From: Mesorhizobium sp. ES1-4
Lineage (GTDB): Bacteria > Pseudomonadota > Alphaproteobacteria > Rhizobiales > Rhizobiaceae
Length of the DNA: 64,000 bases
Assembly (NCBI RefSeq): GCF_020164745.1
Contig: NZ_JAIUGV010000003.1
Location: 186,001-250,000, forward strand
Reading direction: 5' to 3'
The notes beneath the pieces were generated by a model. It did not search any database. It saw nothing but the letters and a program-made list of their open reading frames with translations, and was not told the DNA's origin. Made by a program: the position numbers and the translations under genes. Within the stretch, counting starts at the first letter, position 1. Each line of letters begins with the position of its first letter. Shown one piece after another: positions 27,073 through 35,137 of this stretch.

Positions 27073-27727
27073 CTTGAAGCCTCCTCTCCATATAAGACGA
27101 GAATTTCGACACGGAGAAGATGAGGACGAAGTAGAGGGCCGCGATGAGACCCCAGATGGCGAAGGACGCGAACGTCTCGGCAATCACGATCTCGCCCTTG
27201 TAGACCAACTCGGCGATGCCCACCGGAGCCAGCAGCGAGGTGTCCTTGATCGTCTGGGCCGCCTGGTTTACCAACGGTGGTATCATGCGCTTGAACGCCT
27301 GTGGCAGAACGATGTAGCGCATCGTCTGGAAGCCGTTCATCGCGATGCTCTGGGCGGCTTCCTTCTGGCCTCGGTCGACGCCGAGAATACCCGCACGGAT
27401 GATTTCGGTGACGTAGGCGCCTTCGTTCAGGCTGAGCGTGAGCGCGGCCGCCAGGATGGGATAGGTCAGTTGCCCGAACCACTGGTTGACGGGCAGGATC
27501 GCCGGCAATCCAAGCACGATGAAGAAGAGTTGCACCAACAGCGGCGTGGACCGGAAAATCTCGACATAGGCGGTGGCGATCCACCTCAGAGGCGCTACCG
27601 CCGACAGGCGCATGAGCGCCGCGACAAGGCCGATGACCACCATCAGGATGATGGCGACGATCGAATACTGGATCGTCAGCCGCAAGCCGTCGAGCAGCAC
27701 GGGTAGGTTTTGCCAGATGGGGTCCAT
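27059..27727 (-). CDS. Amino-acid ABC transporter permease
   Basis: A 222 aa single-domain permease with five membrane helices and the EAA loop around [19 protein letters not shown], followed by [11 protein letters not shown]. The length is standard for HisM/GlnP-type subunits. With only one permease gene in the module, it probably forms a homodimer. It overlaps the ATPase gene by 14 bases, showing coupling. A hairpin lies between it and the binding-protein gene upstream. Confidence 0.9.
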   Translation of the reverse strand: MDPIWQNLPVLLDGLRLTIQYSIVAIILMVVIGLVAALMRLSAVAPLRWIATAYVEIFRSTPLLVQLFFIVLGLPAILPVNQWFGQLTYPILAAALTLSLNEGAYVTEIIRAGILGVDRGQKEAAQSIAMNGFQTMRYIVLPQAFKRMIPPLVNQAAQTIKDTSLLAPVGIAELVYKGEIVIAETFASFAIWGLIAALYFVLIFSVSKFSSYMERRLQVDKR

Positions 27728-27814
27728 GAACCGTGCCTTGGATTTTTGCTGTCTTCAGCCGCCTCGGTAAGAAGAACGCATCGCAGTGGTTTCGCGCCGC
27801 TTACTTTGCGATTC

Positions 27815-27834
27815 CCTGCCGGACAGCCGGCAGG
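27815..27834 (-). terminator. Hairpin between binding-protein and permease genes
   Basis: CCTGCCGG (27815-27822) pairs perfectly with CCGGCAGG (27827-27834) around a 4-base loop, in the 143-base gap between the binding protein and the permease. No T-run follows in the transcribed direction. It probably protects the upstream mRNA or reduces read-through so that the binding protein is made in excess. Confidence 0.5.
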
Positions 27835-27870
27835 CTGAGCTCTCTAACCTTCAGACGATCAGAACGAGGC

Positions 27871-28683
27871 TCAACCCGAAACCGCAACGCTCGCCGGCTT
27901 TTCCACGTCCTTGACCATGCCGCTGGTATCGCCGCCGAAATATGTATCGAACAGCTTCTGATATTCGCCGTTCTGCTTGATCTTGGCGAGGCCGTCATTG
28001 ATCTTCGCGGCCAGCTCGGGCTTTTGTTTGCTGATGGCGATGCCGTAATATTCGCCGGTCAGCAGCGGCCCCACGATCTTGACGTTGTTATGGGCGGTCT
28101 TGAAATTGACGTTGACCGGATTGTCGAAGATGACGGCATCGGCCCCACCGGTCTCGAGCGCCTGATAGGCGGCATCGATGTTCTGGAATTGCTTGATGTA
28201 GTCGGTCTGGAAGCCCTTGCCGGTCATATAGTCCACCGACGAGGTGGCTTTCTTGGTGGCGACCACGTGGCCCTTGAGGTCGTCGAAGCCCTTGATGTCA
28301 GAGTCTTTCTTGACCAGAACCGAAAGGCCGGACTTGTAATAGGCGTCGCTGAAATCGACGTTTTGCATCCGGCTGGTCTTGATCGTGATCCCGGCGACCG
28401 CAGCATCGATCGATCCGGCCTGCAGGCTCGGGATAATCCCGTTGAACGGCAGCGTCTTCAGGCTGACCGTCATGCCTTCCGCCTTGGCGATTGCCTTGAT
28501 CATGTCGATGTCGAAGCCGGTAACCTCGCCGTTCGTCTCGGTCTCGAACGGCGGGAAGGTGGTATCCGCGCCGACGACGATGTTGGTCGCGTTTTGCGCG
28601 AGCGCCGCCGAGGTAGCACCGTATGCAAGCACGAGGCCCGAAACCAGTGACGTGACCAGCACGATGAGTGACTTGTTTTTCAC
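27871..28683 (-). CDS. Amino-acid-type ABC transporter substrate-binding protein
   Basis: A 270 aa periplasmic family-3 binding protein with a signal peptide of about 29 residues ending in AALAQN. The mature part shows the SBP lobe-1 motif ADTTFPPFET and GFDIDMIKAIAKAEG, and the typical arginine-containing IKTSRMQNVDFS segment that contacts a ligand carboxylate. The ligand is therefore likely an acid, whether an amino acid or another carboxylate. It stands downstream of the heterocycle-metabolism genes on the same strand, so that acid may be the substrate of the pathway. This last point is inference. Confidence 0.9.
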   Translation of the reverse strand: MKNKSLIVLVTSLVSGLVLAYGATSAALAQNATNIVVGADTTFPPFETETNGEVTGFDIDMIKAIAKAEGMTVSLKTLPFNGIIPSLQAGSIDAAVAGITIKTSRMQNVDFSDAYYKSGLSVLVKKDSDIKGFDDLKGHVVATKKATSSVDYMTGKGFQTDYIKQFQNIDAAYQALETGGADAVIFDNPVNVNFKTAHNNVKIVGPLLTGEYYGIAISKQKPELAAKINDGLAKIKQNGEYQKLFDTYFGGDTSGMVKDVEKPASVAVSG

Positions 28684-28796
28684 AGATGTCTCCTTTCGGC
28701 GGGCATTCGTCAGCTTCGAGCGGAGTCAACGATGAGGAGTGGTGCGTGAATGCATGAACTCAAAGCCCGCCCTGAGCCATCTGGATCGGCAGGGGC

Positions 28797-28812
28797 CCAA
28801 GTCAAGACTTGG
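28797..28812 (-). promoter_or_regulatory. CCAAGTC inverted repeat, candidate MarR operator
   Basis: CCAAGTC and GACTTGG, separated by AA, form a perfect 16-base palindrome in the 210-base gap between the marR gene and the transporter genes. It lies about 115 bases upstream of the binding-protein start. MarR proteins usually bind palindromes of this size near their own gene. No other feature is evident in the gap. Confidence 0.45.
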
Positions 28813-28893
28813 AGATGCTTCACATTTGCGTTTTGGATTGGGCCACGATTGCCCCTCTTCTCGGGGGCGGCGCTCCAGTTGGCGGTGCGGGGC

Positions 28894-29355
28894 CTAGGCC
28901 AGCTTGGCCAGCAGCTTCATGAACGTGGCGATTTCCTTGTTCGTGAGCGGCGCCAGCGTTTCCTGCGTGATCTCCCTTGCAAGTGGGATCAGGCGCTCGA
29001 TCGCTTCCCGACCCTCCGCGGTCAAACTGACCAGCAGCCGCCTTTTGTCGACCTCATGCCTGGAGAGCTCGACCAGGCCACGCGCCTTCAGCCGATCGAT
29101 GACGCCTTTCACGGTCGCGGCATCCATGGCGATCAATGTGCCGAGCTGGTTTTGCGAGGTTTCGCCGACGTCGCGCAGCTTGGCGAGTGCGGCGAATTGC
29201 GGCGGCGTCAGGTCGCCGATACGGGCGGCGAAGATCGACACATGGCGCTGGTGCGCCTTGCGCAGGATGAAGCCGACCTGCTCCTGCAGGAGGTAGTCGT
29301 GGTCGTCGGCCTCTTCGGCCTCGACCAGCTTGAGCAGATTGTCCTCGCCGCTCAC
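28894..29355 (-). CDS. MarR family transcriptional regulator
   Basis: A 153 aa winged-helix regulator. The recognition-helix region is clear in TSQNQLGTLIAMDAATVKGV, followed by the wing with the conserved DKRRLLVSLTAEGREAIE. N- and C-terminal helices would form the dimer. MarR proteins commonly release DNA on binding aromatic acids, which suits a gene placed last in an operon for a heteroaromatic compound. Its start overlaps the DUF1185 stop by 4 bases. It likely controls this operon and the adjacent transporter. Confidence 0.9.
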   Translation of the reverse strand: MSGEDNLLKLVEAEEADDHDYLLQEQVGFILRKAHQRHVSIFAARIGDLTPPQFAALAKLRDVGETSQNQLGTLIAMDAATVKGVIDRLKARGLVELSRHEVDKRRLLVSLTAEGREAIERLIPLAREITQETLAPLTNKEIATFMKLLAKLA

Positions 29356-29936
29356 CGCAGCCCGTCCCAGGCTTTTATCTCGTCCGCCGCGAGGCCACCC
29401 ATGCGGTCATGGATGCGCGGACCGCAGGTCATGGCGAGGCAAAACAGGATCTCGTCCGGGCGTGGGCCGTCGCTGATGCCGACTTCCATGGCGTCGAAAT
29501 GACTGCGCACATAGGCGGCGTTGATATGGCCGAGCGGCACATCGAGCCTTGAACCGAAGGCGCCGACCTTCTTGGCCGAGGGCACGATCGCCTTCGCATC
29601 GCCCAGCCGCTCGCGCATCGCATAGCCGCCCGGCACATGCCACAGCGCACCATGTTCCAGTTCGCCCGCGGTGCCGACGATGGCGCCCTTGCCATAGCCG
29701 TCGATCTGTTTGACGTCGCCGCCGAGGGCTGCGATCAGCCGGTCGGCGAGCAGCAGGCCGAGCGGCTTCAGGTCATCCATGGCGCTCTGCAACTCCTCGA
29801 CATAGCGCCCGGCGAAAGCGTTCCTGACCACGGCCATGGCGGCGGCACGCCGACGCGGCACGCCCGCGACCGGCCCGCCGTCGTGAAAAATCTCTTCGCT
29901 CAGCACCGCTATCTTGCGGATCGGAAACTCAGGCAT
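29352..29936 (-). CDS. DUF1185 (amino acid synthesis family) protein
   Basis: A 194 aa protein of the PF06684 family, whose members have a chorismate-mutase-like alpha/beta fold and no established reaction. Visible features are the opening FPIRKIAVLSEEIFHDGG, then GKGAIVGTAGELEHGA near residue 90, and HINAAYVRSHFDAMEVGISD near 145. The start at 29936 has GGAGGAAG upstream. It overlaps UPF0280 by 8 bases and MarR by 4. The tight coupling with a 6-hydroxynicotinate-reductase homologue suggests a catabolic, not biosynthetic, role; that is inference. Confidence 0.82.
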   Translation of the reverse strand: MPEFPIRKIAVLSEEIFHDGGPVAGVPRRRAAAMAVVRNAFAGRYVEELQSAMDDLKPLGLLLADRLIAALGGDVKQIDGYGKGAIVGTAGELEHGALWHVPGGYAMRERLGDAKAIVPSAKKVGAFGSRLDVPLGHINAAYVRSHFDAMEVGISDGPRPDEILFCLAMTCGPRIHDRMGGLAADEIKAWDGLR

Positions 29937-30816
29937 GGGCAACTTCCTCCGGTTCATGCTTGTTGGGCGCGCCGAGCGCGACGGAGCCACTGATGCGGGC
30001 CTCCCCGCCAAGAAACAGCGCCGATGCGGCAATCAGGCCGCGCCGGCGAAAATCTTCGGCGACCGCAAGGCCATTGTCCAGCGCCCGCGCCACTTCATCA
30101 GGCGCAAGCGTGCCGACGCCTTGTGTCACCGGCCGCGCGCCGAGATCGCTGTCGGGTGACAGGTCGCGCGCGGGGATACGCCTGATGGCGGGATTGCCCG
30201 GCAGGTCCACCGCGTTGGCGATGAGCGTCGCTGCCGCATCGGCCTCAGCGCCGGTCCGCGCGAGCACGGTGACGGCGTCGGCGATGCCAAGCGAGAAGGA
30301 GCGGCCACGCCAGCCGCTGGTCGCGACGCCGCCCACGCCATCCCGCGCGCGGATCGTTATCCGATCGGCCATGCCGTTGCCGGTGCCGGCGACCGCCAAC
30401 CCCATCGACCCGCCCTTGCCGATATGGATGGCGCTGTCGCCGCCATTGTTGACATAGGCGCGATCAAGCTTGCGGCCGGCAAGCAGCGCGGCGATCATTT
30501 CGTCGGCTACCGATCCGGCGACGGCGGCCATCGGCGTAATGAAGCATTCGGCCAGGGGCATGACGGCTGCTTCCATTCGGCGCGCCGTCGGGCTGGCAAA
30601 GGCGCGCGGCGCCAGGAAAAACGCCGGCAGGCGCAATTCTGGAAGCTCCTCGACCAACTCGATCAGGATCGTCTGGAAGCGCGCGACGGCCTGGGCGTAG
30701 GCGGCGCGACATTCATCAACCTCGCCGAACGCCTCGACGATCAGGTCGATCGGCCCATGGTTGAGATGCAGTCGCTTGCCGTCCTGCAGCCAGTGCGCTT
30801 GCGGGCCGTCCATCAT
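29929..30816 (-). CDS. UPF0280 family protein
   Basis: A 295 aa protein of the UPF0280 family, an ApbE-like fold without a known reaction. Recognisable segments are AYVNNGGDSAIHIGKGG near residue 140, which resembles the nucleotide-binding region of ApbE-type flavin transferases, and VATSGWRGRSFSLGIADAVTV near 180. The start at 30816 overlaps the reductase stop by 4 bases (ATGA); the track of residues upstream of that is not coding. Possible jobs are maturation of a flavoprotein or a catalytic step in the same pathway. Neither is shown by sequence. Confidence 0.82.
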   Translation of the reverse strand: MMDGPQAHWLQDGKRLHLNHGPIDLIVEAFGEVDECRAAYAQAVARFQTILIELVEELPELRLPAFFLAPRAFASPTARRMEAAVMPLAECFITPMAAVAGSVADEMIAALLAGRKLDRAYVNNGGDSAIHIGKGGSMGLAVAGTGNGMADRITIRARDGVGGVATSGWRGRSFSLGIADAVTVLARTGAEADAAATLIANAVDLPGNPAIRRIPARDLSPDSDLGARPVTQGVGTLAPDEVARALDNGLAVAEDFRRRGLIAASALFLGGEARISGSVALGAPNKHEPEEVAHA

Positions 30817-32354
30817 CCGGCCCCGTCCGAGCCTGCGCGGCGCAACTGCGCCAGCGGCGGCCACGGATTGCCGGCGGGCGCACCGCTGCCGCGACGCGGG
30901 TTGAGGTACTCGCCGCCCTTGGCGACGATATCAGCGACGCTGCGGATTTCGGCCTCATAACCACCGAGCCTGATGTAATCGTCGCGGCGCAGCGTGAACT
31001 CGATCGGCGCCACCAGTGCCGGTGTCGGCACATATCCGAAGGCGCCTTCCGGAACCCTGGTGACGTCGACCATCAGCGTGATGCCGCCGCCCGGCCAGAC
31101 ATAGACCGGCGCGCCGCCCACGGTGACATAGGTGGTGAGGCGTTGCACGGAGCGGGTGAGATTGACCGGGTTTTCGGTGACGCCGGCGCGCAGCGAGCCG
31201 CCGGCGCCGCCGATGAACAGCACCGTGCACAAAGCCGGCTCGCAATTGTCCTCGATCAGATTGACGGATTTCCGCAGCCGGTCCGGAAACGGCTTCTCGA
31301 CCGGCTTCAGGTCGCTGTCGAGTTCGTAATAGGCGAACTGCTCGCCAGTGGTCGAAACCATCAGCAGCGACAGACCCGGTCGCGCGCCTTTCTTGGCGTT
31401 CCACTCGCCGAGGATCGACAGCGGATCGGAAATTCTGGTGCCGCCCCAGCCGAGGCCCGGCTCGGACACCTTGAAATAGCGGCCCGGGGTCGAGCGGCGG
31501 CCGCTGATCTTTATGCCCGTATCCTGCCAGCCCAGTACCTTGCCTGCCTGATGCTCGGAAACGACGCCGGTGATGTGGTCGTCGACCACCACCACCTCGT
31601 CGACCAGCCCGCGCCATTGCGTGGCGAACATGCCGATGGTGGCCGAACCGCAGCCGACGCGCATGCGATGTTCCTGCTTGCCGTCGATGACAGGGGCTTT
31701 GCCGGCTTCGACCGTTATTGTGGCGCCACCGTCGATGGTGAGTTCCACCGGCTTGCGGTTGCACAGGTTGAGCAGCGCATCGCAAGTGGCGCGGCCCTCC
31801 GCCTTCGAACCGCCCGTCAGATGATGCACGCCGCCGAGCGACAGCATCTGCGAGCCATATTCTCCCGTCGTGACATGGCCGATAGCCTCGCCCTCTGCCC
31901 GCACAATAGCCGTTTCGGGACCGATATGACGGTCGGTGTCGATCTTCACCTTGACGCCGCAGTAGGAGAAGATGCCCTCGGTCACCACCGTGACGAGATC
32001 GACGCCTTCGACTTCCTGGCTGACGATGAACGGAGCGGGTTTGTAGTCGGGATACGTCGTGCCGGCGCCGATTGCGGTAACGAAGCGGCGCCCGGTGTTG
32101 ATGAATTCGCCGTCCCACTGCTCGCCCTCGGCGACAAAGGGCACCATGGCGGCGCCGGTCTCCGTCGCATGGTCGAGGATGGTCAGCGGGTCCATGCGCA
32201 CGATCCGGCCCGCGACATTGCCGTAGCGGTCGCAGGCGCCGGTGCGGCCGTCGGCGATGTAGCACATGACGGGACAGGCATCGCAGCGGATCTTCTCCGC
32301 CACCAGTTTCTCGCCGGGATCGTGGGTTTCGAAGCGCTCGGCAAGCTCGCTCAC
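30813..32354 (-). CDS. 6-hydroxynicotinate reductase homologue (iron-sulfur)
   Basis: A 513 aa protein resembling the 6-hydroxynicotinate reductase of Eubacterium barkeri nicotinate fermentation, which reduces 6-hydroxynicotinate to 1,4,5,6-tetrahydro-6-oxonicotinate with reduced ferredoxin. Near the N-terminus, cysteines 24, 27, 31 and 41 form a CxxCxxxC-x9-C set suited to a [4Fe-4S] cluster. Further Cys residues at GIFSYCGVKVK and VGCGSATIG are candidates for additional sites. It lies directly after a molybdopterin hydroxylase that could produce the hydroxylated ring. The substrate assignment is by homology; a related heterocycle is possible. No ferredoxin gene is seen in the window. Confidence 0.8.
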   Translation of the reverse strand: MSELAERFETHDPGEKLVAEKIRCDACPVMCYIADGRTGACDRYGNVAGRIVRMDPLTILDHATETGAAMVPFVAEGEQWDGEFINTGRRFVTAIGAGTTYPDYKPAPFIVSQEVEGVDLVTVVTEGIFSYCGVKVKIDTDRHIGPETAIVRAEGEAIGHVTTGEYGSQMLSLGGVHHLTGGSKAEGRATCDALLNLCNRKPVELTIDGGATITVEAGKAPVIDGKQEHRMRVGCGSATIGMFATQWRGLVDEVVVVDDHITGVVSEHQAGKVLGWQDTGIKISGRRSTPGRYFKVSEPGLGWGGTRISDPLSILGEWNAKKGARPGLSLLMVSTTGEQFAYYELDSDLKPVEKPFPDRLRKSVNLIEDNCEPALCTVLFIGGAGGSLRAGVTENPVNLTRSVQRLTTYVTVGGAPVYVWPGGGITLMVDVTRVPEGAFGYVPTPALVAPIEFTLRRDDYIRLGGYEAEIRSVADIVAKGGEYLNPRRGSGAPAGNPWPPLAQLRRAGSDGAG

Positions 32355-35137
32355 GTGCGTGCCTCCTTTTCGCGGATGGCCGCCAGGATGCGGCTTGGCG
32401 TTGCCGGCACCTTGTCGACCAGCACGCCGGTGGCGTGACGGATGGCGTTGAGGATCGCCGGCGCCGTCGGGATCATCACGTGCTCCCCCAAGCCCTTGGC
32501 GCCGAACGGCCCCTCGGGATCGGGCACCTCGATAAGGATGGTCTCGATCGGCGGCACGTCGCCAATGGTCGGGATGAGATAGTCGTGCAGGTTCTCGGTG
32601 CGGCCGGGGATGTATTCTTCCATCAGCGCCATGCCGATGCCTTGCGCGATGCCGCCTTCGATCTGGCCCTCGACCAGCAGTGGATTGATCGCCTTGCCGA
32701 CATCATGCGCGGCGGTGATCTTGATCAGCCTGACCGTGCCAAGCTTGAGGTCGACCTCGAGTTCGGCGATCTGCGCGCCAAAGCCGTAGACGGCGTAGGG
32801 CTTGCCCTGGCCCTTGGCATCGAGCGGCAGCGTTGGCGGGTCATAGGTCTCCTCGGCGCGGAAGACGAAGCCGTCGGCATCGCCATCGAGCGAGGCAAGA
32901 TCGATACGGCGTGTCGCCTCGCCTTCGCGAATGACGATCGCCGAGCCGTCCAGTCGAAGGGAAGCCCTGTCCGAGACATTGGCAAAGCGCAGGATTTTTT
33001 CGCGCAGGGCGCGGCCCGCCTTCTCGGCCGCCTTGCCGGTCACGAAAGTCTGCCGAGAGGCCGACGTCTTGCCGGCGTCGGGACTGATCGCCGTATCGGC
33101 GCCCTTCAGCTGGAATTTTTCCAGCGGCAGGCCCAGCGCGTCGGCGCAGATCTGCGGGATAACGGTGTTGGAGCCCTGGCCGATATCGACGGCGCCCTGG
33201 TGCAGGACAACCGCACCCTCGGCCACGATGCCGACCCGGATTGTCGACGGATTGGGCAGCGATGTGTTGCCGCAGCCGTACCAGCACGAAGCGACGCCGA
33301 CGCCGCGTTTTCTATCGATGCTGGCATCGTTGAAAGCATCCGCATCGGCCGTCGCTCGCGCCCAATGCGGCCGCAAGGCTTCGAGGCACTCGGCGATGCC
33401 GACGCCGGAGTCCAGACGCTGTCCGGTAACCGTTTCGGAGCCGTTCCGAAGGCAATTCTTCAGGCGAAAATCGAGCCTGTCCATGCCGAGCTTGCCGGCG
33501 AGCTCGTCATAGAGCGTCTCTTGCATGATCGTCGCCTGCGGCACGCCGAAACCACGGAAGGCGCCGGCAATCGGACCATGCGTATGGATGGCGCGACCCT
33601 CGGCGCGGTAGTTCGGCGTGACATAGGGGCCGGAGGCATGCACGGGCACGCGGTTGGCCACCGTCGGGCCCCAACTCGCATAGGCGCCGGTGTTGAAATC
33701 GCCCTCGAAGACCATGCCGGTAACGCGTCCGCCGGCGTCGGCGCCGATGGTCGCCCTCATTTGCGCCGGATGGCGCTTGGTGGTCGAGATCATGGATTCG
33801 TTGCGGGTGTAGGCAAGGGCCGCGGGCCGCCCCGTCTTCATGGCCACAAGGCCGATGAGAGGCTGCAGGGAAACGTCGAGCTTGGACCCAAAGCCACCGC
33901 CGGTCGCGGTCGGCACGATGCGCACCTTGTCGACGGCGAGGCCGAGCACTTTCGCCGTATCGTCGCGGTCCATGTAGGGCGCCTGGGTGCAGGCGACGAC
34001 AACAAGCGTATCGCCGTCGAAATATGCATAGCCGGCTTCCGGTTCGATATAGGCGTGCTCGACATAAGAGGTGTCGATCGCACCGCTCGCGGTGGCGGCC
34101 GCACCGGCAAGTGCCGACTCGGGATCGCCGCGCTCGACGAAGCCCTTGGTCAACAAATTGGCCGGACGGTTTTCATGGATCAGCGCGACACCTTCGGCCT
34201 GCGCATCGCGGGGCTGGAGAACGTGCGGCAGTTCGGTCCAGCGGACAGGGAAATCCGACAGATCCAGATCGAGCATCGCCTCGCGTTCGCCGGCGACCAG
34301 CGCGACAGCCTCGCCGCGAAGCCGCGCATAGCCCACGGCCAGCGCCGGCTGGTCGGCGAACGGGCCGATAACGCCGAAACAATTTTTTCCCGGGACATCG
34401 GCGGCCGTGAAGACGCCTGATATGCCGGGATGACTTCTTGCCCAGCCATCGATGTCGCCGAAATCGAACTTTGCATGATAGTGCGGCGAGCGGATCACCA
34501 GAACGGCAAGCGCGTCGGCAGGGAAAGAATCGCCGCCGAATTTCTCGGCCCCGGTCACTTTCGGCACGCCATCGAGCCTGACCGGGGAGGAGCCGACGGC
34601 ATGGCCCGAGACGGGCATTCTGCGATCGAGGTCGCGATGCAACGATTGATGCTGGTGCTGCCCCTCACCGGCAAATTGTCCGGCATCCATCACCGCCGTG
34701 ATGATCTTCCGGTAGCCGGTGCAGCGGCAGAGGATGCCGCCCAGCGCATCCTGCACCTCGGTCTCGGTCGGCCTAGGTTTCGTTTCCAGCAATGCGGTTG
34801 CCGCGACCAGCAGCGCCGGCGTGCAGATGCCGCATTGCGCGGCACCATGCGCGAGGAACGAGGCTTGCAACGCCGACAGCCGGCCATTGGCGAGGCCCTC
34901 GACCGTCGTCACGGCAGTGCCGGCGGCGGAGGCCGCCGGCATCAGGCAGGCGCAGACAGGGTCGCCGTCGACCAGCACCGTGCAGGCGCCGCAGTCGCCG
35001 GCGTCGCAGCCGACTTTGGTGCCGGTGAGCCGCAACTCGTCGCGCAGCACCGAGGACAGCCGACGCAGCGGCGGCACGTTGACCGAGACGGCGGCGCCAT
35101 TGACAGCGAAGGCGATATCGGCGCGATCCATACTCAT
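32351..35137 (-). CDS. Fused [2Fe-2S] + molybdopterin hydroxylase subunit
   Basis: A 928 aa xanthine-oxidase-family protein that joins two usually separate subunits. Residues about 1-160 are a CoxS-type module with plant-type cluster cysteines (VGCDAGDCGACTVLVDGDPVC) and a second set (CGICTPALL and CRCTGYRKI). Residues about 180-920 are the molybdopterin domain with TATGGGFGSKLD, GAFRGFGVPQ and the catalytic-glutamate motif GPFGAKGLGEH. It should hydroxylate a carbon next to a ring nitrogen using water. FAD sits on the separate protein encoded just upstream. It overlaps both neighbours by 4 bases. Nicotinate is a good substrate candidate because of the next gene; purines or other heterocycles are alternatives. 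Confidence 0.9.
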   Translation of the reverse strand: MSMDRADIAFAVNGAAVSVNVPPLRRLSSVLRDELRLTGTKVGCDAGDCGACTVLVDGDPVCACLMPAASAAGTAVTTVEGLANGRLSALQASFLAHGAAQCGICTPALLVAATALLETKPRPTETEVQDALGGILCRCTGYRKIITAVMDAGQFAGEGQHQHQSLHRDLDRRMPVSGHAVGSSPVRLDGVPKVTGAEKFGGDSFPADALAVLVIRSPHYHAKFDFGDIDGWARSHPGISGVFTAADVPGKNCFGVIGPFADQPALAVGYARLRGEAVALVAGEREAMLDLDLSDFPVRWTELPHVLQPRDAQAEGVALIHENRPANLLTKGFVERGDPESALAGAAATASGAIDTSYVEHAYIEPEAGYAYFDGDTLVVVACTQAPYMDRDDTAKVLGLAVDKVRIVPTATGGGFGSKLDVSLQPLIGLVAMKTGRPAALAYTRNESMISTTKRHPAQMRATIGADAGGRVTGMVFEGDFNTGAYASWGPTVANRVPVHASGPYVTPNYRAEGRAIHTHGPIAGAFRGFGVPQATIMQETLYDELAGKLGMDRLDFRLKNCLRNGSETVTGQRLDSGVGIAECLEALRPHWARATADADAFNDASIDRKRGVGVASCWYGCGNTSLPNPSTIRVGIVAEGAVVLHQGAVDIGQGSNTVIPQICADALGLPLEKFQLKGADTAISPDAGKTSASRQTFVTGKAAEKAGRALREKILRFANVSDRASLRLDGSAIVIREGEATRRIDLASLDGDADGFVFRAEETYDPPTLPLDAKGQGKPYAVYGFGAQIAELEVDLKLGTVRLIKITAAHDVGKAINPLLVEGQIEGGIAQGIGMALMEEYIPGRTENLHDYLIPTIGDVPPIETILIEVPDPEGPFGAKGLGEHVMIPTAPAILNAIRHATGVLVDKVPATPSRILAAIREKEART

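Noticed and set aside
32435..34420. 661-codon open frame on the plus strand opposite the molybdenum hydroxylase gene
   Set aside because: It lies wholly antisense to a well-recognised gene, has no family features, and results from codon bias in high-GC DNA.
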